From an uncultured Lachnospiraceae bacterium (GTDB taxonomy: Bacteria; Bacillota; Clostridia; Lachnospirales; Lachnospiraceae), in NCBI GenBank assembly GCA_947588845.1, contig CANQAR010000026.1, positions 1 to 40,575 on the forward strand: a stretch of 40,575 nt of DNA, in the 5' to 3' direction. This document shows positions 32,138-40,517 of the stretch, piece by piece. A program made the translations under genes and the position numbers. The notes under the pieces were generated by a model. It worked only from the letters and a program-made list of their open reading frames with translations. It searched no databases and was not told where the DNA came from. Every line of letters begins with the position of its first letter. The first letter of the stretch is position 1.

Positions 32138-33442
32138 ATGATCACAGCAGAAGAAAGAGCAATTATCCGTGAGCTTGCAAAGCAGGTAAAAGATGTTTCC
32201 CAGAGACCGGAGATGAAGCAGAGAGAGAACCTCTGGTATGACCACAATGAACTGAAGACCACAGATCCGGTAATCGCCGTGTTCCCGGAGATGTCCTGGC
32301 GGCAGATCATCACCCCGGAATCCCTGCAGTGCAAATGCGATGAGGCAAGAGAGATGGAGTGGCTGCTCAGGGCGAAGCTGTTCCGCGCCAATGTGATCGA
32401 CGATGATGTGCCCGTGACGGATATCTGGGAAGTGAGAAAGATCATCACGGATACCGGCTGGGACAAACTGAATCCGAATCACAAAAACTCCGCGTTTGCG
32501 AATCCCAGCTTCCGCGATAACTGCCTTGGCGACGTGCCGCTTGCATGGCTGAACGGTTTCCATTTTGATGAGGGAGCGAAGCATTTCTCACCGATCATTG
32601 AGGAGCCGGAGGATCTGAAGCGTCTGGGGACGCCGGAAGTTATTTACCATGAGAAAGAGACCATGGAGAAGCTGAAACTGCATCAGGATGTGCTGGGCGA
32701 TATCCTTGACGTGCGTCTGGTCGGCCTGAAATATCTGTACATTGCGATGATGGAAACATATTCTGATTTCCGCGGCCTTGAGCAGGTTATGTACGACATC
32801 TACGAGGAGCCGGAGATGCTGCACGAGGCGATGCAGATCGTGGAAGACGGTTATCACGGGCTGATTGATCAGTATCTGGAGCAGGGGCTTCTCACCTGCA
32901 ACGGAAACCAGGCTTACAGCGGGTCAGGCGGACAGAGCTTTACCCACGAGCTGCCGGGCGACGACCGCGTGTGCACCGATCTGAAGGATTTCTTCGGATT
33001 TACCGAGTCTCAGGAATTCACGATGGTAGGACCGGAGCAGCACTGGGAGTTTGTAATGCAGCATGAGAAGAGAATCGGAGACCGCTTTGGTCTGACCTCT
33101 TACGGATGCTGCGAGCCGGCGGATGACAAGCTGGACTATATTTTCCAGTTCAAAACGATGCGCCGCATTTCCGTATCTCCATGGGCGAATGTGGAGAAAT
33201 GCGCGGAGCGGATCGGTAAAAAGGCAGTGTATTCCTGGAAGCCGAATCCATCTTACTATCTGAACAATTATCTTCCGACAGACACGGAGTTCATGGAAGG
33301 CTACGTAAAACATATGCTGAACAGCACGAAGAACAACTGTGCGGAAATCATCCTGAAGGATACGCATACCTGCCAGAATGATCCGATGAGATTTGGCGCA
33401 TGGGTGAAGGATGTCCGTAAGTGGATCAAAGAGACGCGCTAA
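32138..33442 (+). CDS. URO-D-superfamily methyltransferase-like protein
   Basis: The 434-residue protein belongs to the uroporphyrinogen-decarboxylase-like superfamily, which includes corrinoid methyltransferases. It has the barrel layout with VIAVFPEMSWRQI near residue 40, and later segments LTSYGCCEPADDKLD and YSWKPNPSYYL typical of this clade. Active decarboxylase residues are not recognised. Such proteins demethylate methoxylated or methylamine compounds in gut acetogens, usually with a corrinoid protein; none is encoded nearby. The ATG at 32138 follows AAGGAGG about 9 bases upstream. The gene is monocistronic, with a hairpin terminator after it, and faces the AraC regulator. Confidence 0.75.
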   Translation: MITAEERAIIRELAKQVKDVSQRPEMKQRENLWYDHNELKTTDPVIAVFPEMSWRQIITPESLQCKCDEAREMEWLLRAKLFRANVIDDDVPVTDIWEVRKIITDTGWDKLNPNHKNSAFANPSFRDNCLGDVPLAWLNGFHFDEGAKHFSPIIEEPEDLKRLGTPEVIYHEKETMEKLKLHQDVLGDILDVRLVGLKYLYIAMMETYSDFRGLEQVMYDIYEEPEMLHEAMQIVEDGYHGLIDQYLEQGLLTCNGNQAYSGSGGQSFTHELPGDDRVCTDLKDFFGFTESQEFTMVGPEQHWEFVMQHEKRIGDRFGLTSYGCCEPADDKLDYIFQFKTMRRISVSPWANVEKCAERIGKKAVYSWKPNPSYYLNNYLPTDTEFMEGYVKHMLNSTKNNCAEIILKDTHTCQNDPMRFGAWVKDVRKWIKETR

Positions 33443-33480
33443 GGTAATTGTTCCTGTTAAAGATCTTTTTTCATAATTTG

Positions 33481-33514
33481 AGGGCCGGAACCGGATATGC
33501 AGGGTTCCGGCCCT
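33481..33514 (+). terminator. Terminator-like hairpin after the methyltransferase-like gene
   Basis: AGGGCCGGAAC at 33481-33491 pairs with GTTCCGGCCCT at 33504-33514 in an 11-base-pair stem with a 12-base loop. TTGG follows instead of a long T-run. It lies 39 bases after the stop. Confidence 0.6.
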
Positions 33515-33540
33515 TTGGTCTTATGCGCAGCGAATAAAAA

Positions 33541-33579
33541 TTGATAATCCGGCGTAAAAGTGGTATCATTCTGGTATCA
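33541..33579 (+). promoter_or_regulatory. Promoter with direct-repeat operator of the third AAA gene
   Basis: TTGATA at 33541-33546 and TATCAT at 33564-33569 are spaced 17 bases apart. TGGTATCA occurs twice, at 33561-33568 and 33572-33579, 11 bases apart or about one helical turn, overlapping the -10 box. A dimeric regulator could bind there. Confidence 0.55.
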
Positions 33580-33669
33580 CTTTTTGCATGCCCAGACTTA
33601 CTGTATCGCGCCGTCGGGTTATGCCTGCCAGGAAAGATCAGGCAGTATTTTCTAACAGGGGGATGTCGT

Positions 33670-34917
33670 ATGAATTGTAGGAAGAAATTGTCTGCGGTAG
33701 GGACAGAGGATTTTTCGAAACTGCGAAAGAACGGATATTATTACGTGGATAAGACCGGGCTGATCAGTGAACTGCTGCGAAGACCGGCTGAAGTGACCTT
33801 GTTTACCCGTCCGCGGCGTTTTGGAAAAACTCTGAACATGAGCATGCTGAAATATTTTTTTGAGATGGGAAATGATCCGGCGCTTTTTGAAGGCCTGAAG
33901 ATCATGGAAGACCCGGAGCCGTGCAGGCAGTATATGGGAAAATATCCGGTAATTTTTCTGTCTCTGAAAGATGCCGCAGGTGACAGTTTTCAGGCGGCAT
34001 GCAGGATGGCGGCTGTGATGGTCAGCGTAGAAGCGTCACGGTTTGATGTTCTTCGCAATAGTCCGCGCCTTACAGAGGAGGATCGGGAATTATACGTCCG
34101 GCTGATCCGACGCGATATGGATCCGGGCACCCTGTGCAGCAGCCTGTGGGATCTGAGCAGGCTTCTGGAAAAGCATTACGGAAGTAAAGTGATTCTCCTG
34201 ATTGATGAATACGATGTGCCGCTGCAGAAGGCATTTTACGGCGGTTATTATGAACAGATGGCGGATCTGATCCGCAGCATGTTCAGCCAAGCTTTGAAGA
34301 CGAATGCCAGTCTGGAGTTCGCGGTTTTGACAGGATGCCTCCGCATTTCCAGAGAAAGTATCTTTACGGGGATGAACAATCTCCGTGTGCTGACAGCACC
34401 GGATGTGCGGTTTGAAGAACATTTTGGTTTTACGGATGAAGAAGTGCGGGAAATTCTGGAATATTATGGTCTTTCTGATGCCTATGGAGCGGTAAGAGAG
34501 TGGTATGACGGCTATCGGTTTGGCAGCAGGAATATGTACTGTCCGTGGGACGTCATGAATTATGTGGATCTTCTTCTGGCGGATCCGCAGGCACAGCCGG
34601 AAAATTTCTGGGCCAATTCCAGCGATAATGACGCAGTAAGGGAATTTGTGTATAAACTGAATACGAGTACGGCCAGGCAGGAACTGGCGGTTCTTGCGGA
34701 TGGAGGGACGATCCGAAAGGAGATTCATCAGGAACTGACTTATCGGGATATGTACAGCACGGTTGATAATTTGTGGAGTCTGCTCTATATGACCGGTTAC
34801 CTGACGGCAAGAGAGAGACCGGAGGGGAGGATGCTTACTTTGGCAATCCCGAATATGGAGATGCAGAGTATTTTTTCTTCCCAGATCATGAGTCTTTTCC
34901 GGAAAGAGATAAAATGA
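33670..34917 (+). CDS. AAA ATPase-like protein lacking the C-terminal nuclease domain
   Basis: The 415-residue product is the third PF09820-type copy: FSKLRKNGYYYVDKTGLI, then RPRRFGKTL at 47-55 and VILLIDEYDVPLQ at about 173-185. It stops at IPNMEMQSIFSSQIMSLF, the point where the copies at 1588 and 10917 continue into the PD-(D/E)XK domain. The ATG at 33670 follows AGGGGG; an upstream in-frame start at 33541 would lie in the promoter. The missing nuclease domain may reflect a natural short version or loss when the module after 34930 arrived. The response regulator gene begins 37 bases after the stop, and base composition drops in GC there. Confidence 0.75.
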   Translation: MNCRKKLSAVGTEDFSKLRKNGYYYVDKTGLISELLRRPAEVTLFTRPRRFGKTLNMSMLKYFFEMGNDPALFEGLKIMEDPEPCRQYMGKYPVIFLSLKDAAGDSFQAACRMAAVMVSVEASRFDVLRNSPRLTEEDRELYVRLIRRDMDPGTLCSSLWDLSRLLEKHYGSKVILLIDEYDVPLQKAFYGGYYEQMADLIRSMFSQALKTNASLEFAVLTGCLRISRESIFTGMNNLRVLTAPDVRFEEHFGFTDEEVREILEYYGLSDAYGAVREWYDGYRFGSRNMYCPWDVMNYVDLLLADPQAQPENFWANSSDNDAVREFVYKLNTSTARQELAVLADGGTIRKEIHQELTYRDMYSTVDNLWSLLYMTGYLTARERPEGRMLTLAIPNMEMQSIFSSQIMSLFRKEIK

Positions 34918-34954
34918 ATAGTAATAATCTATTGCAGTAGAGGAGGAGTAGCTT

Positions 34955-35617
34955 ATTTATACAATTCTTGTACTTGAAGATGATCCAGAATTAAATTATA
35001 CAATTTGCGCCGCTTTACAAAAAGAAAGTTATCGCGTTTACAATGCGTATACCTGTAAAGATGGACAAGTTCTCGCGGCCAGCCATACTTTTGACATGGT
35101 GATACTGGATATAAATTTACCCGACGGCGACGGATTCCAGTTTTGCAGATGGATAAAAGCACGAAGTAATATCTCGGTATTGTTTCTTTCCGCACGGGAT
35201 TTAGAAGAAGATGTTTTAAACGGTTATGAAACTGGAGCGGATGATTATGTGACAAAGCCTTTTTCCATGAAAATTCTGTTAAAGAAAATTTCTGTTATCC
35301 TGTCAAGGGAAATAAAAAAACCAAATATATATGACGATGGATTTTTAAAAATAGATTTTGAATTGGGGGCTGCACAAATTGAGGGAAATACTTGTTCTGT
35401 CACGCCGACGGAATACCATATTTTGAAAAAACTGATTGAGCATAAGGGACAATTATTAACCTATTCTGTTCTGTTGGATTCCCTGTGGGAAGAAGGGATA
35501 CAGTTTCTGGATAAGCATGTTCTTGCTGTCAATATCAACCGCTTGCGCAAGAAAATAGAAACAGAAGGGCATCATTATATTTCAAACGTATATGGAATGG
35601 GATATATATGGAAATAA
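34955..35617 (+). CDS. OmpR-family response regulator starting at ATT
   Basis: The frame encodes about 220 residues, the normal size of an OmpR/VanR-type regulator. The acidic pocket ILVLEDDPELN is followed by the phosphate-accepting Asp in MVILDINLPDGDGF. The C-terminal winged helix shows TPTEYHILKKLIEHKG and a VNINRLRKKIE recognition helix. No ATG, GTG or TTG exists at the natural start: the stop TAG at 34949 is followed by CTT ATT TAT. AGGAGG at 34941 is 8 bases before ATT 34955. The first in-frame ATG, at 35096, would drop the acidic pocket. The gene overlaps the kinase gene by 10 bases. Confidence 0.75.
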   Translation: MYTILVLEDDPELNYTICAALQKESYRVYNAYTCKDGQVLAASHTFDMVILDINLPDGDGFQFCRWIKARSNISVLFLSARDLEEDVLNGYETGADDYVTKPFSMKILLKKISVILSREIKKPNIYDDGFLKIDFELGAAQIEGNTCSVTPTEYHILKKLIEHKGQLLTYSVLLDSLWEEGIQFLDKHVLAVNINRLRKKIETEGHHYISNVYGMGYIWK

Positions 35618-36528
35618 TCTGCATCCTGATTATCTTGCTGCTGATGGGGATAATTTGCTGTCTTTTGTGGAAAAACCATTGTCTGAAACGGGATATTTAT
35701 GATTTTACAGAGAAATTGGAAATAAGTTTAAAAGAACTGTTAGATGGTAAAAATCTGAAGAAAGCAGTGTACAGACAAGATGATTTATGGGGGAAGGTAT
35801 ACGATAAATTATGTCGTATTTCTAATATGTACACGCACAGAAATCAGGAATTATACGAGGAAAAAGAAAATTTAAAAGAGCTGGTATCCGATACATCACA
35901 TCAGACGAAGACACCTCTTGCAAATATTAAGCTGTATCAGGAACTGCTTTTAGATGAAGTCAATACATCAGAAAGTGCAGAATATTTAACCAGAATGAGT
36001 AAGCAGGTGGATAAGCTGGATTTTCTTCTTCAAAGTATGGTGAAAATTTCAAGATTAGAAACCGGAACAATTAAAATAAAAAAATCAGAATACCCTGTAT
36101 CAGAAACCCTTGCATTGGCAATTGGAGCGGTTGTTCCAAAAGCAGACCAGAAAAACATTCAAATTCATGTTGCATATGATGAAACACTCCGATTAGAACA
36201 TGACAAAAAATGGACAGCGGAAGCCGTTTTTAATGTTCTCGATAATGCAGTCAAATATACGAGTGAAAACGGTAAGATTTACATTTCTGTATGCCGGGGA
36301 GAAATTTTTACAAAAATCAGTATTACCGATACAGGAAAAGGGATTCCTTTAGAAAGGCAGGGAACAATATTTAACCGGTTTTACCGTGAGCCGGAAGTTC
36401 ATAATACAGAAGGCGTCGGCCTTGGCTTATATCTGGCGCGAAAGATCATATCCATGCAGAGCGGCTATATAAAAGTTGAATCAGAAACAGGAAAGGGAAG
36501 TACTTTTCATATTTGTCTGCCAAATTAA
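35608..36528 (+). CDS. Sensor histidine kinase with a single N-terminal membrane helix
   Basis: The 306-residue protein has one membrane segment at residues 3-22 (ICILIILLLMGIICCLLW), no extracellular sensor domain, and a full kinase core. The H box is SDTSHQTKTPLANIK with His near residue 98. The N box is NVLDNAVKYT, G1 is ITDTGKGIP and G2 is GVGLGLYLARKI. It would phosphorylate the response regulator encoded just upstream, whose stop overlaps this start by 10 bases. A kinase without a sensor domain placed next to an FtsX-type transporter is the pattern of flux-sensing peptide-resistance systems. The gene is AT-rich like the rest of the module. Confidence 0.85.
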   Translation: MEIICILIILLLMGIICCLLWKNHCLKRDIYDFTEKLEISLKELLDGKNLKKAVYRQDDLWGKVYDKLCRISNMYTHRNQELYEEKENLKELVSDTSHQTKTPLANIKLYQELLLDEVNTSESAEYLTRMSKQVDKLDFLLQSMVKISRLETGTIKIKKSEYPVSETLALAIGAVVPKADQKNIQIHVAYDETLRLEHDKKWTAEAVFNVLDNAVKYTSENGKIYISVCRGEIFTKISITDTGKGIPLERQGTIFNRFYREPEVHNTEGVGLGLYLARKIISMQSGYIKVESETGKGSTFHICLPN

Positions 36529-36537
36529 AACGTCTGG

Positions 36538-36561
36538 AAAAATCACAATTTTGTGATTTTT
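36538..36561 (+). terminator. Rho-independent-like terminator after the kinase gene
   Basis: AAAAATCACAA and TTGTGATTTTT are perfect 11-base arms around TT, followed by TCTTTTT. It starts 9 bases after the kinase stop. The arm sequence TTGTGATTTTT is reused 27 bases downstream, so it may also be part of an operator. Confidence 0.55.
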
Positions 36562-36600
36562 TCTTTTTGTGAACGGTTTGTGATTTTTCTGTTCTATGAT
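36551..36600 (+). promoter_or_regulatory. Direct repeats upstream of the ABC transporter genes
   Basis: TTGTGATTTTT occurs at 36551-36561 and again at 36578-36588, followed by TATGAT at 36595-36600, a possible -10 box. Direct repeats before a weak promoter are typical binding sites for OmpR-type regulators, so the response regulator may activate the transporter here. Confidence 0.45.
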
Positions 36601-36612
36601 AAATAACGAGGG

Positions 36613-36678
36613 AAGGGGCTGTCGGAAAATGTCCGGTGGGATAAGCTCCCTGCTGACACATTTCCCGGCAGTCTTTTT
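36613..36678. repeat. Short palindromic element related to 4606-4775
   Basis: AAGGGGCTGTCGGAAAATGT on the left is matched by the inverse of ACATTTCCCGGCAGTCTTTTT on the right, and GGGA pairs with TCCC near the centre. The outer end AAGGGGCTGTCGG equals the end of the element at 4606. It is a shorter member of the same family and lies between the kinase and ATPase genes. Confidence 0.6.
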
Positions 36679-36724
36679 GACGAGAAAACGGATCGAGATA
36701 AAAACAAAAACGGGAGGAATGTCT

Positions 36725-37402
36725 ATGGAAAGAGTAATTGTAAAAACAAATTCTTTATCAAAACATTATCATATTGGCACTCAAACGGTAATTGCCCTGG
36801 ATGGAGTGAATTTTGAAGTAAAAGAACGGGAATTCGTTTCCATTATCGGGAAATCCGGCTGCGGAAAAAGCACGCTTTTACATATGATAGGCGGGCTTGA
36901 TCTTCCTACTTCCGGAACGGTAATTGTAGATGGTATGAATCTCTCAGAAATGAATGAAGAACAGCTTGCCCTTTTCAGAAGAAGAAAGGCGGGATTTATT
37001 TTTCAGCAGTATAATTTGATTCCGGATTTAAATATCTATGACAATATCACGTTTCCACTGGAACTTGATGGTGCTGTCGTTGATAAAGAATTTATTCAGG
37101 AATTAGTGGAAACGCTTCATATTGCAGATAAGCTGGAAATGTTTCCATCCATGCTCTCCGGCGGAGAGCAGCAGCGGGCTGCCATTGCAAGAGCTCTGGC
37201 GACAAAACCGGCGATTATTCTTGCCGACGAGCCGACAGGGAATCTTGATACTTCCGCCAGTCATGATGTCATAGGACTTTTAAAAGTGATTGCGGAAAAA
37301 TATCAGCAGACGCTGATTGTGATTACCCATGATTTGGATATTGCACAAATGGCAGACAGAACAGTCCGGCTGCAGGACGGAAAAATATGGAAGGGAAAGT
37401 GA
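36725..37402 (+). CDS. ABC-transporter ATPase for an FtsX-type permease
   Basis: The 225-residue protein is a complete ATPase of the MacB/BceA-type: Walker [11 protein letters not shown]-loop [10 protein letters not shown], signature [16 protein letters not shown], Walker [13 protein letters not shown] and the H-loop HDLD. It would energise the permease encoded next, on the cytoplasmic side. ATGs at 36719 and 36725 are both possible; 36725 is better spaced from CGGGAGG. The permease starts just after the stop (5 bases), so both are one unit. Together with the upstream kinase and regulator it forms a classic peptide-sensing and export module. Confidence 0.9.
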   Translation: MERVIVKTNSLSKHYHIGTQTVIALDGVNFEVKEREFVSIIGKSGCGKSTLLHMIGGLDLPTSGTVIVDGMNLSEMNEEQLALFRRRKAGFIFQQYNLIPDLNIYDNITFPLELDGAVVDKEFIQELVETLHIADKLEMFPSMLSGGEQQRAAIARALATKPAIILADEPTGNLDTSASHDVIGLLKVIAEKYQQTLIVITHDLDIAQMADRTVRLQDGKIWKGK

Positions 37403-37407
37403 TTCTT

Positions 37408-39888
37408 ATGCTGGCAAACAATAATCGTTCCGTGATAAACAAACTTGCTGAAAATACAATACGAACAAATAAGCGGCAGTTTTTTATTCTGTTTCTTACG
37501 ATCCTGCTGTCATCTTTTATGCTTTTTTCCATTTTTACGATAGGACTGACATATTTAGATTTGAGCAGATTACAAAATACCCGTTTGTATGGTTCAGAAT
37601 ATGATATCGCTGTCATGAATGGATTCACGGAAGATCAAAGAAAGATTCTTCTCAATCGTTCTGACGTAAAAAGTGTCGGTGTACTGGCGTATTGCGGAAA
37701 TGTAAAAAGTTCTGATTCCGACCGCAGCGTCAATGCCGGGTTCTTATGGGGAGACAAAACGTATTGGGAGAGTCAGAAAGCGCTGGCAGTAACAGAAATG
37801 AAGGGGCACTATCCACAGACCCGAAATGAATTATTAGCCACGGAAGAAGTTCTTGAAGCCTGCGGGAAAAGCTCTTTGTCAGTTGGCGGCTGCCTTTCCC
37901 TGACTTATGAAGATTATACAGGTATTCATACAACAGACTTTGTGATCAGTGGTATCTGGAAAGGGTATGGCGGGGACAAGGCGAACTTCTATGTCTCAAA
38001 GGATTTTTATGAACAGACAGGTTATGATTTAGAGTCCAGCGGGATTTTACAGGTGAAGTTTAAAAGTAACTATATGACTGGAAAAACGATTGAAAAACTG
38101 AAAGAAAGTCTTGGATTATCGTTGACACAGGTTTTTCAGGCCTCGGAATACATCGAAAGATCGCTGACCATATTATTTGCAGTATTGGGACTGTGTTTTA
38201 TTATCTGCCTCAGCGCTTATTTGCTGATCTACAATATCCTTTATCTGTCGGTTTCCGGGAAAATCAGATATTATGGTCTGTTACAGACACTGGGTATGAC
38301 CAAAAAACAATTAGTCCGATTTATCCGCAAACAAATCTTGCTGGTTGGTGTGACAGGAATTACTGCGGGCATTATCCTGGGTATATCCGTTTCCCTGATT
38401 CTTGCGCCTTATGTTGTGAAAGTTTTGGGAATTTCCCTGGGAAATACAGGTTTCTACTTTTATCCGGAAGTGCTGGCATTAAGTATTTTGGTTACAGCGG
38501 CTGCAATATTATGCGGCGTCAGGAAACCGATTCATATTGCCGCGGACGTAACGCCTGTGGAGGCCGTAAAATACCGGGGAAATATTGTAATTCCCTGTGC
38601 GAGGAAAAAGAGGCAGGGTAATTTGTACTGGCGAATGGCAAAAGATCAGCTGAAAAACAATAAAAAGAGAACGGCTGTTGTTTTTCTGTCCCTTGCAATG
38701 AGTCTGATCGTATTTTTCTGCCTGACTACGCTGATTGACAGTCAGGGCAGACGAACCGTATACCCGAATTACTGGGATGCAGATTTTATTGTACATAATT
38801 CCACGCAGACAACAGAAGATATCACCTCCCTGAAGCCGGCAATCGATGATGCTTTTTTATCGGATATACAGAAAACAGCGGGTGTGGCGGAGGTTCATGC
38901 TGTAAAGGGGATTCCTGTTGTTTTTCCATATGAGGAAGGCGGTTTTTCAGATTTCTGGATAAAAGGCTGTACAAAAATGAAACCTTATCTGACTTACTCT
39001 GACGCGGTTTCAGAGTATCAGAAAAATCCTGAGAAATACTATGGGATGGTAAAGGGAATTGATGAGTCAGAATTTAACTATTTAAACGGAAGTCTTGGCA
39101 GCATCATAGATCGGCAGGAATTTTTAAGCGGCAAAACGGCAATTTTGCAGTATGCCGGATTTGAAATACCCAAAAAATGGATCGGAAGCAGCATTTCATT
39201 TTCTACAGGAAATCAAAAACAGGAAATTAAAATCGGAGCAGTCAGCTATGGGGATTATTACGGGGCAACCGTAAATTTTGGGGCAAATTTAATCGTAAGT
39301 GAAAATCATTTAGAATCGTTAACCTCAAAACCATATGTTTTAAGCCTGACTGTTAAATATAAACAATCTTACGATGTTGAAACAGAAAAGGAAATCAAAA
39401 ATATCATTGAAGCGAACCCATACAATCATGATCTGCTCTCTATTTCAAAATATGACGATATGAAAACGATCCAGGATTCGCAAAGCGGCATGTTTGAAAC
39501 AGGTACAGTCATTTCACTTCTTCTGTTACTGGTGGGGATGCTGAACTACATCAATACAATGGCAAACAGTATGCAGAACAGAAAATTGACTTTTTCCATT
39601 ATGGAAAGCGTCGGTATGTCAAAGAAACAGGTAAAAAAATTATTGATTCGTGAAGGAATGTTATATGCGGGCGGTTCTGTTTTTATTACATTAACAATCG
39701 GGACAGGTATCACCTGGTTTATTTTTCAATCTATGAATTATATGAAAATTCCATTTGCAATACCTGTGCTCCCACTGCTATGTGCAATATTACTTGTAAT
39801 GATACTATGTGCTTTGACACCGATCGTTACTTACAAAAGAACAGTGAGGAACCGTTCTGTCACGGAACGTTTACGAGAATATGAGTAA
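37408..39888 (+). CDS. ABC-transporter permease with two FtsX domains
   Basis: The product of about 826 residues begins with a membrane helix (FFILFLTILLSSFMLFSIF) and a long extracytoplasmic region. A first FtsX-type membrane block follows at about residues 250-370 (LLQTLGMTKKQLVRFIRKQ). A second helix (VVFLSLAMSLIVFFCL, near 425), another extracytoplasmic region and a second FtsX block at the C-terminus (MESVGMSKKQVKKLLIREG) complete it. This is longer than BceB-type permeases and resembles two-repeat peptide-export or detoxification permeases. The ATG at 37408 follows AAGGGAAAG; an ATG at 37387 overlapping the ATPase end is possible. Substrate, probably a peptide, is inferred from the module. 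Confidence 0.85.
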   Translation: MLANNNRSVINKLAENTIRTNKRQFFILFLTILLSSFMLFSIFTIGLTYLDLSRLQNTRLYGSEYDIAVMNGFTEDQRKILLNRSDVKSVGVLAYCGNVKSSDSDRSVNAGFLWGDKTYWESQKALAVTEMKGHYPQTRNELLATEEVLEACGKSSLSVGGCLSLTYEDYTGIHTTDFVISGIWKGYGGDKANFYVSKDFYEQTGYDLESSGILQVKFKSNYMTGKTIEKLKESLGLSLTQVFQASEYIERSLTILFAVLGLCFIICLSAYLLIYNILYLSVSGKIRYYGLLQTLGMTKKQLVRFIRKQILLVGVTGITAGIILGISVSLILAPYVVKVLGISLGNTGFYFYPEVLALSILVTAAAILCGVRKPIHIAADVTPVEAVKYRGNIVIPCARKKRQGNLYWRMAKDQLKNNKKRTAVVFLSLAMSLIVFFCLTTLIDSQGRRTVYPNYWDADFIVHNSTQTTEDITSLKPAIDDAFLSDIQKTAGVAEVHAVKGIPVVFPYEEGGFSDFWIKGCTKMKPYLTYSDAVSEYQKNPEKYYGMVKGIDESEFNYLNGSLGSIIDRQEFLSGKTAILQYAGFEIPKKWIGSSISFSTGNQKQEIKIGAVSYGDYYGATVNFGANLIVSENHLESLTSKPYVLSLTVKYKQSYDVETEKEIKNIIEANPYNHDLLSISKYDDMKTIQDSQSGMFETGTVISLLLLLVGMLNYINTMANSMQNRKLTFSIMESVGMSKKQVKKLLIREGMLYAGGSVFITLTIGTGITWFIFQSMNYMKIPFAIPVLPLLCAILLVMILCALTPIVTYKRTVRNRSVTERLREYE

Positions 39889-39892
39889 ATCA

Positions 39893-39955
39893 TGATGCTG
39901 GGGTCAAAAGGAATTTTGTCAACATGGAGCGCATGATCTTTCGACCCTGGCATCA
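39893..39955. repeat. Inverted repeat after the permease gene
   Basis: TGATGC-tg-GGGTC at 39893-39905 is the inverse of GACCC-tg-GCATCA at 39943-39955, with 37 bases between the arms. It has no T-run, so it may be a repeat or mobile-element scar and not a simple terminator. A loosely similar sequence, TGTTGGGATCAAAAGATG, is at about 961. Confidence 0.5.
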
Positions 39956-40000
39956 GATCTTTGCTATAGAAGCAGCGCCGAAAGATTTTGACGGAATAAT

Positions 40001-40507
40001 TCACCGAAACCCAATAGGGTCAAAATATTTGCGGAAAGCGGAAGGCGTGACAAGCGTATCTTTTTTGAAGGCCCGGATAAAATGCGCGGCGCTGGCGAAT
40101 CCGCACTGAAAAGCGACCTGTTCAACAGAGAGACTGGTTTCTGTTAAAAGCTGCTTGGAATTGCGCAGACGGACATCCAGAAGGTATTCGTGAGGCGCGA
40201 AGCCGGTCTCCTTTTTAAATAAGCGCGAAAAGTAATAGCGGCTCAGCGATACGGATGCCGCGATGCCGTCCACAGTGAGAGGTTCCTGGAAATGCTGCTG
40301 AATATATTCCTGCGCTTTCTGCACGGGAGCGCTGGCCAATGGTCTCTCCTGGATGATCAGAATGCTGAGGATCTGATGGATCAGAAAAGATATTTTGTGA
40401 TCGTCAGGAAACGGTTCGCTCAGCTCATTCTGCAGGAAGCTGAACAGGACGGAGGTTTTCCCTCTGTCCCGGAACAGACTGCCATGCTGCTCGTACAGTA
40501 GTATAAC
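40001..40507 (-). pseudogene. N-terminally truncated AraC-family regulator
   Basis: The minus-strand frame encodes about 168 residues and opens right after a stop at 40508-40510 with no ATG, GTG or TTG before the conserved part. It contains only the C-terminal double helix-turn-helix (LTVDGIAASVSLSRYYFSRL and VEQVAFQCGFASAAHFIRAF) and a short linker. A normal AraC protein has about 280 residues, so the sensor domain is missing. A TTG at 40339 could start a helix-turn-helix-only protein, but its ribosome binding site is weak. The truncated end lies beside the promoter of the next gene, as expected after a deletion or insertion. Confidence 0.6.
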
Positions 40508-40517
40508 CTAATTTAAT

